Source: Vibrio echinoideorum (lineage in GTDB: Bacteria; Pseudomonadota; Gammaproteobacteria; Enterobacterales; Vibrionaceae). From it: 64,000 nucleotides of DNA. The position numbers and the translations under genes were made by a program. The notes beneath the pieces were generated by a model. The model searched no databases. It had not been told where the DNA came from and worked only from the letters and a program-made list of their open reading frames with translations. This document shows, in pieces, positions 1 to 9,318 of this stretch. Numbering within the stretch: the stretch's first letter is position 1; every line of letters begins with the position of its first letter. The stretch lies in assembly GCF_024347455.1 (NCBI RefSeq), contig NZ_AP025484.1, positions 1,612,001 through 1,676,000 of the forward strand. Reading direction: 5' to 3'.

Positions 1-77
1 GCTCATCAATTAGCTTATGAGCCACTCAGTTTATAAGCCGTTAATTTGTAAACTACTGGTTTGCTCACAAGTTAATG

Positions 78-102
78 AGCCAAGGCAGAAACTGCCTTGG
101 CT
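78..102 (-). terminator. Perfect hairpin just downstream of malP
   Basis: An 11-base perfect inverted repeat (AGCCAAGGCAG / CTGCCTTGGCT) with a 3-base loop lies a few bases past the malP stop. No T-run follows on the minus strand, so it may be an mRNA-stabilising or processing hairpin between malP and a downstream gene (malQ is usual in vibrios, outside the window) rather than a strong terminator. Confidence 0.45.
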
Positions 103-114
103 ACTTTGGAGCTA

Positions 115-2568
115 TTAACGGTTAACCGCTTCAAGTTTCCAAATGTTGTTCACGTAATCGCGGATTGAGCGGTCTGATGTGAACTTACCAACCAATGCTG
201 TGTTAAGAATCGCTTTCTTAGCCCAACCTGCTTGGTCTTTGTATTGCTTGCTCATGTCTTCATGTGCTTTCACGTAAGAAGCGAAGTCAGCAAGACATAG
301 GTATGGGTCACCACCGTCTAGCAGGCTATCAAACGTTGCACGTAGAAGACCTGGCTGACCTGGAGAGAACTCATCGCCAGTCAGTAGATCTAGAGATGCT
401 TTCAGTAGTGGGTCTGCATTGTAGTAGTCGTAAGGGTTGTAACCTTGAGCTTGCAATGCCACAACACCATCAACGTCTAGGCCGAAGATGTAGATGTTTT
501 CATCGCCAACTTCTTCACGAATCTCAACGTTTGCGCCATCCATCGTACCGATAGTTAGAGCGCCGTTAAGTGCCATCTTCATGTTGCCCGTACCCGATGC
601 TTCTTTACCAGCTAATGAAATTTGCTGAGAAACGTCTGCTGCTGGAATAATAATTTCAGCCATGCTTACACGGTAGTCAGGAATGAATACCACTTTCAAC
701 TTGTTACCGATGCGAGGATCGTTGTTGATCTTCTCTGCAATCTTGTTAACCGCGAAGATGATTTCTTTTGCTAGGTGGTAACCCGGTGCTGCTTTTGCTG
801 CGAAGAAACATACGCGTGGCTCACATTCGAAACCAGGTTCGTTAAGAATACGGTGGTACAGAGATAGAATGTGTAGCAAATCTAGGTGTTGACGCTTGTA
901 TTCGTGTAGACGCTTGATTTGAACGTCGAAGATAGCGTTAGTATCTAGCTCGATACCCATGTTCTCTTGAACCCAATCAGCAAGGCGCTGTTTGTTTTCT
1001 TTCTTAACAGCCATGAATTCTTTTTGGAATTTCGCGTCTGTTGCAAACTTAGCGATGCCTTCAAGCTGCTCAAGTTTTGCTGGCCACTCAGTACCGATCT
1101 TGCCCGTGATTAGCGTAGATAGACCTGGGTTACAGAACTTCAACCAACGACGTGGCGTGATGCCGTTCGTTACGTTAGTCAGTTTACCTGGGAAGATTTC
1201 GTTGAACTCAGGGAACAAGTCTTTCTTAACCAATTGAGAGTGAAGCGCAGCTACACCGTTTACTTTGTAAGAACCGATCACACATAGGTTTGCCATGCGA
1301 ACCATGCGGTGGAAACCTTCTTGGATGATAGAAAGCTTCGCTTGCTTCTCACCGTCACCAGGCCACATCTTACGAACTTCTTGCATGAAGCGGTGGTTGA
1401 TTTCAAAAATGATTTCCATATGACGAGGAAGTAGACGCTTAATTAGCGACTCAGACCAAGTTTCTAGAGCTTCTGGAAGCAGTGTGTGGTTCGTGTATGC
1501 GAACGTGTGAGCACTGATTTCCCAAGCTTGATCCCAAGTTAAACCTTTCTCATCGATCAGAATGCGCATCAATTCAGGGATAGCGATAGTTGGGTGCGTA
1601 TCGTTCAGTTGAATCGTTTCTTGCTTAGGAAGGTCTTCTAGAGAGAAACCTGCTGCTTCGTGACGACGTAGAATATCGCGAACAGACGCTGCTGAGTGGA
1701 AGTACTGCTGCATTAAACGCAGAGTTTTACCTTTCTCGTGGTTGTCGTTCGGGTAAAGAACCTTAGTGATGTTACCTGCATCGATTAGCGAGTGTTGCGC
1801 TTCGAAGTAGTCACCGTTGTTGAAGCTTGCTAGTGAGAAAGGTGCAATTGCCTGACATTCCCAAAGACGCAGCGGGTACACCGTATTTGACTCGTAACCT
1901 ACGATAGGTAGATCCCAAGGCATTGCTTTCACTTCCATACCTGGAACCCAAGTACGTACTTCTTTACCGTCGATGTATTCAACTTCAACATGACCGTAGA
2001 AACCAATGTGCTGTGCTAGTTCTGGACGAGCAACTTCCCAAGGGTAACCTTCAACACCACGCCACGCGTCTGGTGCTTCTTGTTGACGACCATCTTGGAA
2101 AGACTGTTTGAATAGACCGTATTCGTAGTGAAGACCGTAACCGACTGTTGGGTATTCTTGAGCGGCACAAGAATCCATGAAACAAGCTGCAAGACGACCA
2201 AGGCCACCGTTACCTAGTGATGGGTCGCGCTCTTCTTCTAGAAGGTCAGTTAGGTTTTGACCTAACTCTTCCATTGCGTGAGTGATTTGCTCGTATAGGC
2301 CCATGCTGATTAGGTTGTTACCTGTTAAGCGGCCAATCAAAAACTCTAATGAAAGGTAGTTAACGCTCTTTGCGTTCTTAATTTTTTCGTCATTTTCAGT
2401 TTCTAGCAGGTCAAATGTTGTTAATTCTGCTAACGCACGGCCCATTGCTAGGTACCATGTACGGCTATCTGCATTTTCAATTTTTGTTGCGTATGTTGCA
2501 GATAAATGTTTCTTAACGCTCTCTTGGAACGACACTTTATCGAAAGTTTTTTGCTGAGTTGGTTTCAT
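115..2568 (-). CDS. malP: Maltodextrin/glycogen phosphorylase
   Basis: GT35 alpha-glucan phosphorylase of 817 residues, the normal family length. It releases glucose-1-phosphate from the non-reducing ends of linear maltodextrins in the cytoplasm using pyridoxal phosphate. The C-terminal half carries the PLP-site block with the Schiff-base lysine (EASGTGNMKMALNG) followed by TIGTMDGANVEI, and the N-terminal half has the glycine-rich DPSLGNGGLGRLAACF segment. It is transcribed away from malT, and the intergenic region has CRP-like and MalT-box-like sequences, so maltodextrin induction with catabolite control is expected. The maltodextrin role rather than glycogen storage is inferred from the malT neighbour. 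The start MKPTQQKTFDKV is the natural N-terminus. Confidence 0.97.
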   Translation of the reverse strand: MKPTQQKTFDKVSFQESVKKHLSATYATKIENADSRTWYLAMGRALAELTTFDLLETENDEKIKNAKSVNYLSLEFLIGRLTGNNLISMGLYEQITHAMEELGQNLTDLLEEERDPSLGNGGLGRLAACFMDSCAAQEYPTVGYGLHYEYGLFKQSFQDGRQQEAPDAWRGVEGYPWEVARPELAQHIGFYGHVEVEYIDGKEVRTWVPGMEVKAMPWDLPIVGYESNTVYPLRLWECQAIAPFSLASFNNGDYFEAQHSLIDAGNITKVLYPNDNHEKGKTLRLMQQYFHSAASVRDILRRHEAAGFSLEDLPKQETIQLNDTHPTIAIPELMRILIDEKGLTWDQAWEISAHTFAYTNHTLLPEALETWSESLIKRLLPRHMEIIFEINHRFMQEVRKMWPGDGEKQAKLSIIQEGFHRMVRMANLCVIGSYKVNGVAALHSQLVKKDLFPEFNEIFPGKLTNVTNGITPRRWLKFCNPGLSTLITGKIGTEWPAKLEQLEGIAKFATDAKFQKEFMAVKKENKQRLADWVQENMGIELDTNAIFDVQIKRLHEYKRQHLDLLHILSLYHRILNEPGFECEPRVCFFAAKAAPGYHLAKEIIFAVNKIAEKINNDPRIGNKLKVVFIPDYRVSMAEIIIPAADVSQQISLAGKEASGTGNMKMALNGALTIGTMDGANVEIREEVGDENIYIFGLDVDGVVALQAQGYNPYDYYNADPLLKASLDLLTGDEFSPGQPGLLRATFDSLLDGGDPYLCLADFASYVKAHEDMSKQYKDQAGWAKKAILNTALVGKFTSDRSIRDYVNNIWKLEAVNR

Positions 2569-2639
2569 TTCAGAAATCTCGCTTTTAATAGTTCTAATTC
2601 ATCTGTGACATATCGTGCATGGTCACCATTAACTAAACA

Positions 2640-2679
2640 TCCTCCCGGCCGTACGACTAACTAGGAGTAGATGGGAGGG
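2640..2679. promoter_or_regulatory. Candidate MalT boxes upstream of malP
   Basis: A minus-strand GGAGGA core (2640-2645) and plus-strand GGAGTA (2664-2669) and GGAGGG (2674-2679) cores resemble the enterobacterial MalT box GGGGA(T/G)GAGG. GGAGTAGA recurs upstream of the pullulanase and in the lamB-glgX region. Assignment is by motif and context only. Confidence 0.55.
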
Positions 2680-2747
2680 CGTAGGGGGCGTACCAACAAT
2701 TGGTTAGTGATCTGACTCTCATGTTCTGACTTAGAACAAAAACTTGG

Positions 2748-2763
2748 AGTGACTGAGATCACA
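2748..2763. promoter_or_regulatory. Candidate CRP site (malP-malT intergenic)
   Basis: AGTGA-CTGAGA-TCACA matches nine of ten conserved positions of the CRP consensus TGTGA-N6-TCACA. It lies about 180 bases upstream of malP, plausible for co-activation with MalT. Confidence 0.6.
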
Positions 2764-2930
2764 AGCTCCCGTTCGATAACTTAACCCCAATTGATGTGAC
2801 TTTTATTTAACCCATTTGAAGTTATTGCCAAATCTGATATTCAGATCACGAAAATATTTTTTGTATCTCACCTTTTGCATAAAATCTTGTGTATCAAAGG
2901 ACAAAGTCACAGACACAAACCACCCCGCTA

Positions 2931-2946
2931 AGTGAGCAAAGTCACA
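2931..2946. promoter_or_regulatory. Candidate CRP site upstream of malT
   Basis: AGTGA-GCAAAG-TCACA again matches nine of ten conserved CRP positions, about 190 bases before the malT ATG. In E. coli malT is CRP-activated, so this fits. A MalT-box-like GGAGGA follows at 2996-3001, which could allow autoregulation (inference). Confidence 0.6.
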
Positions 2947-3136
2947 AATAAAGGGCGTAGAACACTAAAAACATGCAGGAGTGCAAGGTTTCTGAGGAGG
3001 ATCATAGTCGGTATCGTTTTGCTTCACGTAGTATGAGCGAAGACTTAAGTAATTAGGCTAATGTCATTGGACCGTACTCAACGATAGATTGAGATAATCC
3101 AGAGCATAAGCCACGGAATAGGTGAAAAACTTCGAC

Positions 3137-5845
3137 ATGTGGATCCCTTCGAAACTGACTCGTCCCGGCCGCTTACATAATGCAATCCTGCGACCGAGAG
3201 TGCTCGATCTGCTCCAGAACGCAGATTGCTATAAGCTAGTATTGTTCCGTTCTCCAGCGGGATATGGCAAGACCACCATGGCTGCACAATGGCTGGTAGA
3301 TAAACCCAATGTAGGTTGGTACAGCATCGATGATAGTGACAACGATGCATTCCGTTTCATCAACTACCTACTGCAAGCACTTAACAAAGCAACTCAAAAT
3401 GCGTGTCCTAATGCCCAAAAGTTGGCAGAAAAACGACAATTTTCATCACTGCATTCTTTATTAAGTGAAGTGTTTGCTGAAATGTCCGAATTCCATCACG
3501 AATGTTTTCTTGTGTTGGATGACTACCATTTGGTCAACAATGATGACATTCATGAAGCGATGCGCTTTTTCCTCAAACACATGCCCGACAATCTAACTCT
3601 CGTCGTGACAAGCCGTGGTACACCACCTCTTGGTACCGCTAACCTTCGCGTGCGCGACTTAATGATAGAGATAGGTAACGACTCTCTGGCTTTCGATACA
3701 GAAGAGACCACTCGCTTTTTTAATCAACGCGTCGCCGATGGCGTTGATGACACCACTGCAGGTAGTATCTGTACTTATGTAGAAGGCTGGCCTTCTGCAC
3801 TTCAACTTATTGCGCTTCAAGCGCAGCATCAAAAACGCACACTTGCTCAGTCCGCCGAATCGTTCTCGCACTTTAACCATGCTCATCTATGGGACTATTT
3901 GGTTGAAGAAGTGTTTGATCTGTTAGATAAAGAGACACGACAGTTCCTGATGCAATGTTCCGTACTTGATCACTTCAATGACGAATTGGTCTGCGCGCTG
4001 ACACAACGTGAAGACGCACTGGGAATGATCGAATCACTCAACCGATTCGGTTTGTTCATCTACCCTCTTGAGGGCGAAAAAAACTGGTACCGCTTCCATA
4101 ACCTGTTTGGTGAGTTTCTAGCGCACGAACGCCAAGCACGAATTCCTCAGCAAGAAGCAGAGTTGCATCGAAGTGCAGCCAAAGCATGGATCAAACAGAA
4201 AACGCCTCATCAAGCACTGCGACATGCACAGCGAGCTGAAGATCCTGAGCTGATCATCCAAATACTGACAGAGCACGGCTGGCCAATGTTCAACCAAGGT
4301 GAGTTGTCTTCGCTAGAGATGGCGATCAAACAATTGACCACAGATCAGCTTTACAGTGAGCCAAAACTATCCATGTTACGTGCGTGGCTTGCACAAAGTC
4401 AGCACCGCTATGATCAAGTAGGCACATTACTTGAAGAAGCCGAGACTCAGTATCAAGCGCGAAACATCGAACTGGATACTCAGCAGCAAGGGCAATACAA
4501 CGCCCTGCGCGCGCAAGTCGCCATCAATAGTAATGAACCCGAAAGAGCACTGGAATTGGCAGAGCTTTCACTAAGCCAGTTAAACACCACGGTTTATCGT
4601 AGCCGCATTGTGGCAACGTCTGTTGTCGGCGAAGTAAACCACGTAATGGGTAACCTCAGTCGTGCGCTGCCTATGATGCAACAGACCGAGAAACTCGCAC
4701 GTCAATATCAGGTTTACCACCAAGCGCTGTGGGCCATTCTGCAACAGAGCGAAATATTGATTGCTCAAGGTTATGTTCAAGCTGCATTCGAGCTCCAAGA
4801 CAGTGCGTTCAAATTGATTGAAGAGCATCAGTTGCAATACGTGCCACTGCACGAGTTCTTGCTTCGTGTACGTGCGCAGATATTCTGGTGTTGGAACCGA
4901 TTAGATGAAGCAGAAGAGTGTTGTTACAAAGGCTTAGATATCCTTGGTCATCACTCACCGAGCAAACACTTGCACAGTTACTCAATGCTGGCTCGTATCT
5001 CGCTGAGTCGTGGTGAAATTGATAAAGCATCAAAGTTTATCGACCAAATTCAGCACTTATTACGTCAATCCACTTACCATGTAGATTGGACGGCGAACGC
5101 CTCTCTTTCTTTGATCCTATTCTGGCAAGTAAAAGGCGATAAAGAATCTATCCGTGACTGGCTAAATGTGGCAGTTCGACCTGAATCAGCAAGTAACCAC
5201 TTCTGTCAGCTTCAGTGGAGAAACATTGTTCGTGCTCACATCATTCTTGAGCAATACGAAGACGCAGAAGAAGCATTAGCGTTCTTGAAAAGTGAAGCAC
5301 AACGCTCTCACCTTGTGACTGATACCAATCGAAACTTGATTGTTGAAGCGGTGCTGCGCACCCAAATTAACGACGAAGATAGTGCACGCCTGCTTCTTGA
5401 AGAAGCCCTACATATGACCAATCAAACGGGTATGGTCGGTAACTTCTTGGTAGATGGTGGCACTATTGGTCATATCCTAGATAAGTTGAGCAATAAGCCT
5501 GGTTTAGGGGATTTAGAACGTCATCGTGCTCAACAGATCATGAAAGATATCTCAACCACCCAACGTAGCCGCTCGGTTCACTTTGACGAAGACTTTGTCG
5601 AGAACTTGGTGAACCACCCGAATATTCCTGAGCTTGTGCGTACTAGCCCACTCACCCAACGTGAATGGCAAGTGCTTGGCTTAATCTATTCTGGCTTTAG
5701 TAATGAGCAGATAGCCCAAGAGTTGGATGTTGCGGGTACCACAATCAAGACTCACATTCGAAACCTTTATCAAAAGCTCAATATTGCAAACCGTAAAGAA
5801 GCGATAAGTACTGCTGAGAACTTATTGCAGTTAATGGGGTATTAA
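3137..5845 (+). CDS. malT: MalT, ATP/maltotriose-dependent transcriptional activator
   Basis: STAND-class activator of the maltose regulon, about 902 residues. The P-loop (SPAGYGKTT) is near residue 40. A long helical sensor region with tetratricopeptide-like repeats follows, and a LuxR-type HTH closes the protein ([18 protein letters not shown], then [14 protein letters not shown]). A GTG lies 15 bases further upstream in frame, but the ATG giving [13 protein letters not shown] aligns with E. coli MLIPSKLSRP, so the ATG is chosen; the AGG-type ribosome site is weak and rather far. In the family, maltotriose and ATP drive oligomerisation and binding to direct MalT boxes. Targets probably include malP, the GH13 enzyme, pullulanase, lamB-malM and glgX in this window. 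Confidence 0.97.
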   Translation: MWIPSKLTRPGRLHNAILRPRVLDLLQNADCYKLVLFRSPAGYGKTTMAAQWLVDKPNVGWYSIDDSDNDAFRFINYLLQALNKATQNACPNAQKLAEKRQFSSLHSLLSEVFAEMSEFHHECFLVLDDYHLVNNDDIHEAMRFFLKHMPDNLTLVVTSRGTPPLGTANLRVRDLMIEIGNDSLAFDTEETTRFFNQRVADGVDDTTAGSICTYVEGWPSALQLIALQAQHQKRTLAQSAESFSHFNHAHLWDYLVEEVFDLLDKETRQFLMQCSVLDHFNDELVCALTQREDALGMIESLNRFGLFIYPLEGEKNWYRFHNLFGEFLAHERQARIPQQEAELHRSAAKAWIKQKTPHQALRHAQRAEDPELIIQILTEHGWPMFNQGELSSLEMAIKQLTTDQLYSEPKLSMLRAWLAQSQHRYDQVGTLLEEAETQYQARNIELDTQQQGQYNALRAQVAINSNEPERALELAELSLSQLNTTVYRSRIVATSVVGEVNHVMGNLSRALPMMQQTEKLARQYQVYHQALWAILQQSEILIAQGYVQAAFELQDSAFKLIEEHQLQYVPLHEFLLRVRAQIFWCWNRLDEAEECCYKGLDILGHHSPSKHLHSYSMLARISLSRGEIDKASKFIDQIQHLLRQSTYHVDWTANASLSLILFWQVKGDKESIRDWLNVAVRPESASNHFCQLQWRNIVRAHIILEQYEDAEEALAFLKSEAQRSHLVTDTNRNLIVEAVLRTQINDEDSARLLLEEALHMTNQTGMVGNFLVDGGTIGHILDKLSNKPGLGDLERHRAQQIMKDISTTQRSRSVHFDEDFVENLVNHPNIPELVRTSPLTQREWQVLGLIYSGFSNEQIAQELDVAGTTIKTHIRNLYQKLNIANRKEAISTAENLLQLMGY

Positions 5846-5850
5846 AGCAG

Positions 5851-5885
5851 ATTCGATATTCGATATTCGATATTCGATATTCGAT
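5851..5885 (+). repeat. 7-base tandem repeat, ATTCGAT x5
   Basis: Five perfect head-to-tail copies of ATTCGAT begin five bases past the malT stop and end ten bases before the terminator hairpin. This is one of four perfect heptamer arrays in the window, each with a different unit. Confidence 0.95.
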
Positions 5886-5894
5886 AAAGTATGA

Positions 5895-5927
5895 GCTAGT
5901 CGCCGATGGTGGCTAGCTTTTTTTTTG
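5895..5927 (+). terminator. Rho-independent terminator of malT
   Basis: A ten-pair stem (GCTAGTCGCC / GGTGGCTAGC, with G-T pairs), loop GAT, is followed by nine T residues. Confidence 0.9.
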
Positions 5928-5975
5928 TTTTGAACTTAGAAAAGAAGAAAAACGAAGATAGACAAATGACAGACA

Positions 5976-6086
5976 AAAAAATAGCCAACCGCAATAATCG
6001 CGATTGGCTCTATATATTTGTGAACAAATCAATAGGTTCACTAACAACGTCAGTTGGCTAGGTGACCCTCGGCTTAAGAAGGGTCA
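5976..6086 (-). ncRNA. qrr: Qrr quorum-regulatory small RNA
   Basis: Minus-strand RNA of about 111 bases with the hallmark Qrr core: it starts TGACCCTTCTTAAGCCGAGG, continues through GGTCACCTAGCCAACTGACG and ends the core with TTGTTAGTGAA. Four stem-loops can be drawn: TGACCCT/AGGGTCA, CAAC/GTTG, GTGAAC/GTTCAC, and a terminator stem (AGCCAA ... TTGGCT) followed by A then seven T. In vibrios Qrr RNAs pair with mRNAs through Hfq, repress the LuxR/HapR master regulator and activate AphA at low cell density. A sigma-54 promoter and two LuxO sites stand upstream at the expected places. The 5' end is placed 12 bases past the -12 element. Which Qrr paralogue this is cannot be told here. Confidence 0.95.
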
Positions 6087-6096
6087 ATTAATATAA

Positions 6097-6112
6097 TGCA
6101 GTTAGCGTGCCA
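6097..6112 (-). promoter_or_regulatory. Sigma-54 (-24/-12) promoter of qrr
   Basis: On the minus strand TGGCAC-GCTAA-CTGCA matches the RpoN consensus TGGCAC-N5-TTGCA at all but one position. Counting from the -12 GC predicts a transcription start at the first bases of the Qrr core, which supports both calls. Confidence 0.92.
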
Positions 6113-6173
6113 ACTTTTATTCGACGTTTTATAAGCCCTGCATCGCATAAAAACCGACAATTTAACATGCGAA

Positions 6174-6199
6174 TTGCAAAGTGCATTTGCATAATGCAA
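6174..6199. promoter_or_regulatory. Two adjacent LuxO binding sites
   Basis: TTGCA-TAA-TGCAA (6187-6199) is a perfect match to the LuxO site TTGCAW3TGCAA. The abutting TTGCA-AAG-TGCAT (6174-6186) differs at two positions, one in the spacer and one in the last base. They lie roughly 90-115 bases upstream of the qrr start, the usual distance for a sigma-54 enhancer-binding protein. Confidence 0.88.
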
Positions 6200-6413
6200 C
6201 CAAGATGCAATATTGATAAGAGACCTGTTTCATCATTGGGCATTACTGATAGATTACTAAGTGGTTGTATTGTAAATATTAGGCAAACGTTCACTTCAAC
6301 TTATTCCCTAACAATTTCAAAGGGAATAAAAGCACTTGATCAAGGGCATATTCATACTTTTTTTACACTAAAGTTTGTATACTGCACAAAATCACACTCA
6401 ACTCTATGAAGCA

Positions 6414-7334
6414 ATGAACTACTTAAGTACTTTTTTCAAAGGCATGGCAATGGGCGCAGCCGACGTTGTCCCTGGCGTGTCAGGCGGGACCATCGCATTC
6501 ATTACTGGTATCTACGATACGCTGCTAGAAAGCATTCGAAGAATTAACCCTAGCGTACTTGGCTTATGGAAACGTGAAGGCTTCAAGGCCGCGTTTAGCC
6601 ACATCAATGGTTTTTTCTTAATCTCATTGTTCGCGGGCGTTTTCACCAGCATCGCGACATTTGCGAAACTCATCTCTTGGCTATTGGTCACGCACCCTGT
6701 TCCTTTATGGTCGTTCTTCTTTGGCCTTATCTTGGTGTCGGTTTTCCATATTCTTAAGCAAGTAGAAAAGCGCGATATGATTCGATTCGTGTTTTTGCTG
6801 CTTGGTGTTGCCTTCGCATACAGCATCACCGTGCTTAAACCTCTGCAAATGGAACCAACCAGCATCAACATCCTAATCGCGGGTGCAATTGCGATTTGTG
6901 CGATGATTTTGCCAGGCATCTCAGGCAGCTTTATTCTGCTATTGATTGGCATGTATGGACCGGTTCTTGGCGCAGTTAAAGAGTTTCAAATCGATGTACT
7001 TGCACTATTCCTTGGTGGTTGTGTCATCGGTTTATTGACCTTCTCACATGTGCTCTCTTGGTTATTACGCTCATTCCGAGATTTCACGTTAGTGTTCTTA
7101 ACCGGTTTGATGATTGGCACGCTACCAAAGATTTGGCCTTGGAAAGAAACCATCAGCTGGCGTATCAACTCGAAAGGCGAAGAAGTTCCTCTGCTCCAAG
7201 AGAACTTATCACCTTTCAACTTTGAAGCGGTGACTGCTCAACCGTCTCAACTTACATTGTCTATTGTGATGATGTTAGTGGCAATTGCGTTGGTTCTTGG
7301 ACTTGAAAAGTTCGGAGAGCGTAACGCGAATTAA
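6414..7334 (+). CDS. popT: DUF368 family undecaprenyl-phosphate translocase (PopT-like)
   Basis: Polytopic inner-membrane protein of 306 residues, DUF368/COG2035. Two related loop motifs are visible, GAADVVPGVSGGTIAF near the N-terminus and MILPGISGSFILLL near the middle, consistent with the internal repeat of this family. DUF368 proteins have been linked to recycling of undecaprenyl phosphate across the inner membrane, supporting wall and O-antigen synthesis; that role here is by family. An upstream in-frame TTG exists, but the ATG giving MNYLSTFFKGMAMG is the expected start. The gene is divergent from qrr and shares its upstream region. Confidence 0.88.
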   Translation: MNYLSTFFKGMAMGAADVVPGVSGGTIAFITGIYDTLLESIRRINPSVLGLWKREGFKAAFSHINGFFLISLFAGVFTSIATFAKLISWLLVTHPVPLWSFFFGLILVSVFHILKQVEKRDMIRFVFLLLGVAFAYSITVLKPLQMEPTSINILIAGAIAICAMILPGISGSFILLLIGMYGPVLGAVKEFQIDVLALFLGGCVIGLLTFSHVLSWLLRSFRDFTLVFLTGLMIGTLPKIWPWKETISWRINSKGEEVPLLQENLSPFNFEAVTAQPSQLTLSIVMMLVAIALVLGLEKFGERNAN

Positions 7335-7414
7335 CCAATCAGCGTCCCTTTGAGCAAACTTAAGAATCGATGAGTCTAATAAACATTAAGCTCAACACCC
7401 TTCTTATATAGATA

Positions 7415-7442
7415 AAAGCGAAGCCTATGGCTTCGCTTTTTT
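7415..7442 (+). terminator. Terminator after DUF368 gene
   Basis: AAAGCGAAGCC-TAT-GGCTTCGCTTT stem running into TTT. Confidence 0.88.
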
Positions 7443-7538
7443 AGTTCTACAATACGCACAAAATTGCTTTTTGATACAAGCACGTATTGAGGGGTGTGAT
7501 AACATCGCCGCTCTTATAAAATTAGATGAGAACACGAC

Positions 7539-7979
7539 ATGCACCCAGCATTAAAGGTGGTGGCTCTTGGCATTGCTCTCGTGGCAGGTTTTTATGGGCC
7601 GCAAGTATTTCAAAAATTTAAGTCGGTCATTGAGCACTCAACTGCCGAAGTCAACTTGGATGACTACTGCATGCTTTCAACCATATCGTGTGAGCAAGAA
7701 TCCATTTCAATGTCGCTTGATCGCGAAACCGCGCAACCTCTTCTACCCACAAAGATAAAGGTCGTTTGGGAAGGTGCTGCATCTGAGACACTGATGTTAT
7801 CGCTCACTGGTTTAGAAATGGAAATGGGATCAGCGCGTTTTCAATTGAAGAGCATTAGCAATAATACCTATGAAGGTGAAGTGATTTTACCTGTATGTAC
7901 TTTAGATAAAATGACATGGGTCGGTGAACTCACTGATGGTGTCGATACTGTAAACCCTGCAATAAGGATGGCAAGATGA
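7539..7979 (+). CDS. Membrane-anchored protein of unknown function, upstream of SCO
   Basis: A 146-residue protein not recognised to a named family. One N-terminal hydrophobic helix (about residues 5-20, VVALGIALVAGFYG) is followed by a soluble, probably periplasmic, domain. Three cysteines are seen (YCMLSTISC and LPVCTLDK), which could be redox or metal related. Its stop overlaps the start of the SCO gene by ATGA, so the two are translationally coupled, and a PCuAC gene follows. A part in copper delivery or cytochrome oxidase assembly is a guess from this context only. Confidence 0.7.
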   Translation: MHPALKVVALGIALVAGFYGPQVFQKFKSVIEHSTAEVNLDDYCMLSTISCEQESISMSLDRETAQPLLPTKIKVVWEGAASETLMLSLTGLEMEMGSARFQLKSISNNTYEGEVILPVCTLDKMTWVGELTDGVDTVNPAIRMAR

Positions 7980-8572
7980 GTAGAAATTGGTCGTTAGCAT
8001 TGGTTGTCGCTTTTGTACTTGGCTTTGGTGTCAAAAGCTATCTTGATGGGCAAAACGAAGTTCAAGAACAACACGCTGCAAAACAAGAGTTTTCCGCAAC
8101 GACTCTTTTCGGCAAAGACAACCAGCCAACGGAAATCTTTGACCAAACCGATGACAGAATTCGTATCGTTTATTTCGGTTTCACACGTTGCCCGGATGTG
8201 TGCCCGACTTCTCTGGCTATGTTAGCCGGAGCACTTAACCAAGTCTCTGATGAAGCAAAAGCAAAGATTCGCCCGATGTTTGTTTCTCTTGACCCTGAAC
8301 GTGATGCCGCTGAAGCCTCGTATGAATACGCGCAATACTTCCACCCGATGATGGAAGGATTGAGTGGTCCATTGGATGTGACAACAACGCTTGCGCATAA
8401 CTACGGTGTTATTTTCAGAAAGACCAAGCTTGAAGGTTCAGAGTTGGAATACACCCTAGACCACAGCTCATATTTCTATTTTTTAAAGCCCGACGGTACT
8501 TTGATTACCAAAGTACCGCACACGTTGACACCAGCGCCAATTGTTGAGGCCATCAACACGTTAACACGCTAA
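7976..8572 (+). CDS. SCO1/SenC family copper chaperone
   Basis: 198-residue thioredoxin-fold protein of the SCO1/SenC/PrrC family with an uncleaved N-terminal membrane anchor (about residues 5-20). The copper-binding CxxxC is in GFTRCPDVCPTSL, and the third ligand histidine is in LDHSSYFYF. Such proteins deliver copper to, or reduce, the CuA site of cytochrome c oxidase. No oxidase subunit genes are in the window, so the trio is separated from its target. It overlaps the preceding gene by four bases. Confidence 0.92.
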   Translation: MSRNWSLALVVAFVLGFGVKSYLDGQNEVQEQHAAKQEFSATTLFGKDNQPTEIFDQTDDRIRIVYFGFTRCPDVCPTSLAMLAGALNQVSDEAKAKIRPMFVSLDPERDAAEASYEYAQYFHPMMEGLSGPLDVTTTLAHNYGVIFRKTKLEGSELEYTLDHSSYFYFLKPDGTLITKVPHTLTPAPIVEAINTLTR

Positions 8573-8687
8573 CGTACCCAGTCATCAACGACCAGGAACA
8601 ACGTATAAAAAATAAAGAACTTAACTAATAAAGTTCGAACAAAAAGTCAGGTCCCAGACCAAAAACATAAAAATTAAGGACAACAAC

Positions 8688-9146
8688 ATGAAGTTAAAAG
8701 CACTTGCTCTAGCAGGCTTATTGCTCACCCCTTTTACTCAGGCTAGTAGTGACATAATGGTTCATGACGCGTACGCTCGTGCAACCCCGCCTTCAGCAGT
8801 GAACAGCGCGGTGTTCACGACTCTGATGAACCACAGCGATAAAGATCGCGCTATTGTTTCTGCAACAACACCTGCAGCAGGTAAAGTAGAACTTCATGAT
8901 GTAATCATGGATGGCGATGTTATGAAAATGCGCCAAGTTCAAGAGATCACCATCCCTGCGAACGGTGAAGCGGTACTCAAACCAGGTAGCCTACACATCA
9001 TGTTGTTCGACCTAGCAAGCAGCCTAAAAGAAGGTGAGCAAATCGAGATGACACTGACCTTCGCCAATGGTGAAACGCAGACCTTCGATGCACCAGTGAA
9101 GAAAGTGATGAGCGGCATGAAAAAGATGAATCACGATCATCATTAA
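8688..9146 (+). CDS. Periplasmic copper chaperone PCuAC family
   Basis: 152 residues with an N-terminal signal peptide (MKLKALALAGLLLTPFTQAS). The PCuAC (DUF461) copper site is visible as HDVIMDGDVMKM followed by GSLHIML, the H-M-H-M ligand pattern. The tail HDHH is another possible copper site. PCuAC works with SCO proteins to load copper on respiratory oxidases, which fits the gene just upstream. The start is preceded by a clear AAGGA. Confidence 0.93.
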   Translation: MKLKALALAGLLLTPFTQASSDIMVHDAYARATPPSAVNSAVFTTLMNHSDKDRAIVSATTPAAGKVELHDVIMDGDVMKMRQVQEITIPANGEAVLKPGSLHIMLFDLASSLKEGEQIEMTLTFANGETQTFDAPVKKVMSGMKKMNHDHH

Positions 9147-9173
9147 TCGTGTTCACAATTGATAAAATAATTT

Positions 9174-9207
9174 AAGCCACGATGACTTCTCGCCATCGTG
9201 GCTTTTT
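9174..9207 (+). terminator. Terminator after PCuAC gene
   Basis: AAGCCACGATG ... CATCGTGGCTT stem with a nine-base loop, then a T-run. Confidence 0.9.
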
Positions 9208-9270
9208 GTTAAACTGAGTTCGCTTTTTATTCAAAGCCTGAACACATTAATAATCCAAGGAGAATAGAAG

Positions 9271-9318
9271 ATGATTGTAATCAAAACACTAAAACTGGCA
9301 GTAAAAGTAACGCGTTAA
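9271..9318 (+). CDS. Candidate 15-codon leader peptide (MIVIKTLKLAVKVTR)
   Basis: A short ORF with a strong ribosome site (AAGGAGAATAGAAG directly before the ATG) stands between the PCuAC terminator and rsgA, with over 300 untranslated bases after it. The peptide is basic and hydrophobic, with four Lys and one Arg. The good ribosome site is the main reason to believe it is translated. Function unknown; a regulatory leader peptide is one option. Confidence 0.45.
   Translation: MIVIKTLKLAVKVTR

Noticed and set aside
5851..5885. Short CRISPR-like array
   Set aside because: The units are seven bases with no spacers.
5976..6086. The terminator-like hairpin as a second malT terminator
   Set aside because: Its T-run is on the minus strand and the sequence behind it is a Qrr core with a sigma-54 promoter.
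6107..6409. A 100-codon plus-strand ORF over the LuxO sites
   Set aside because: It overlaps the qrr promoter and LuxO sites, has no ribosome site, and its composition is unlike a protein; the DUF368 start lies just beyond.
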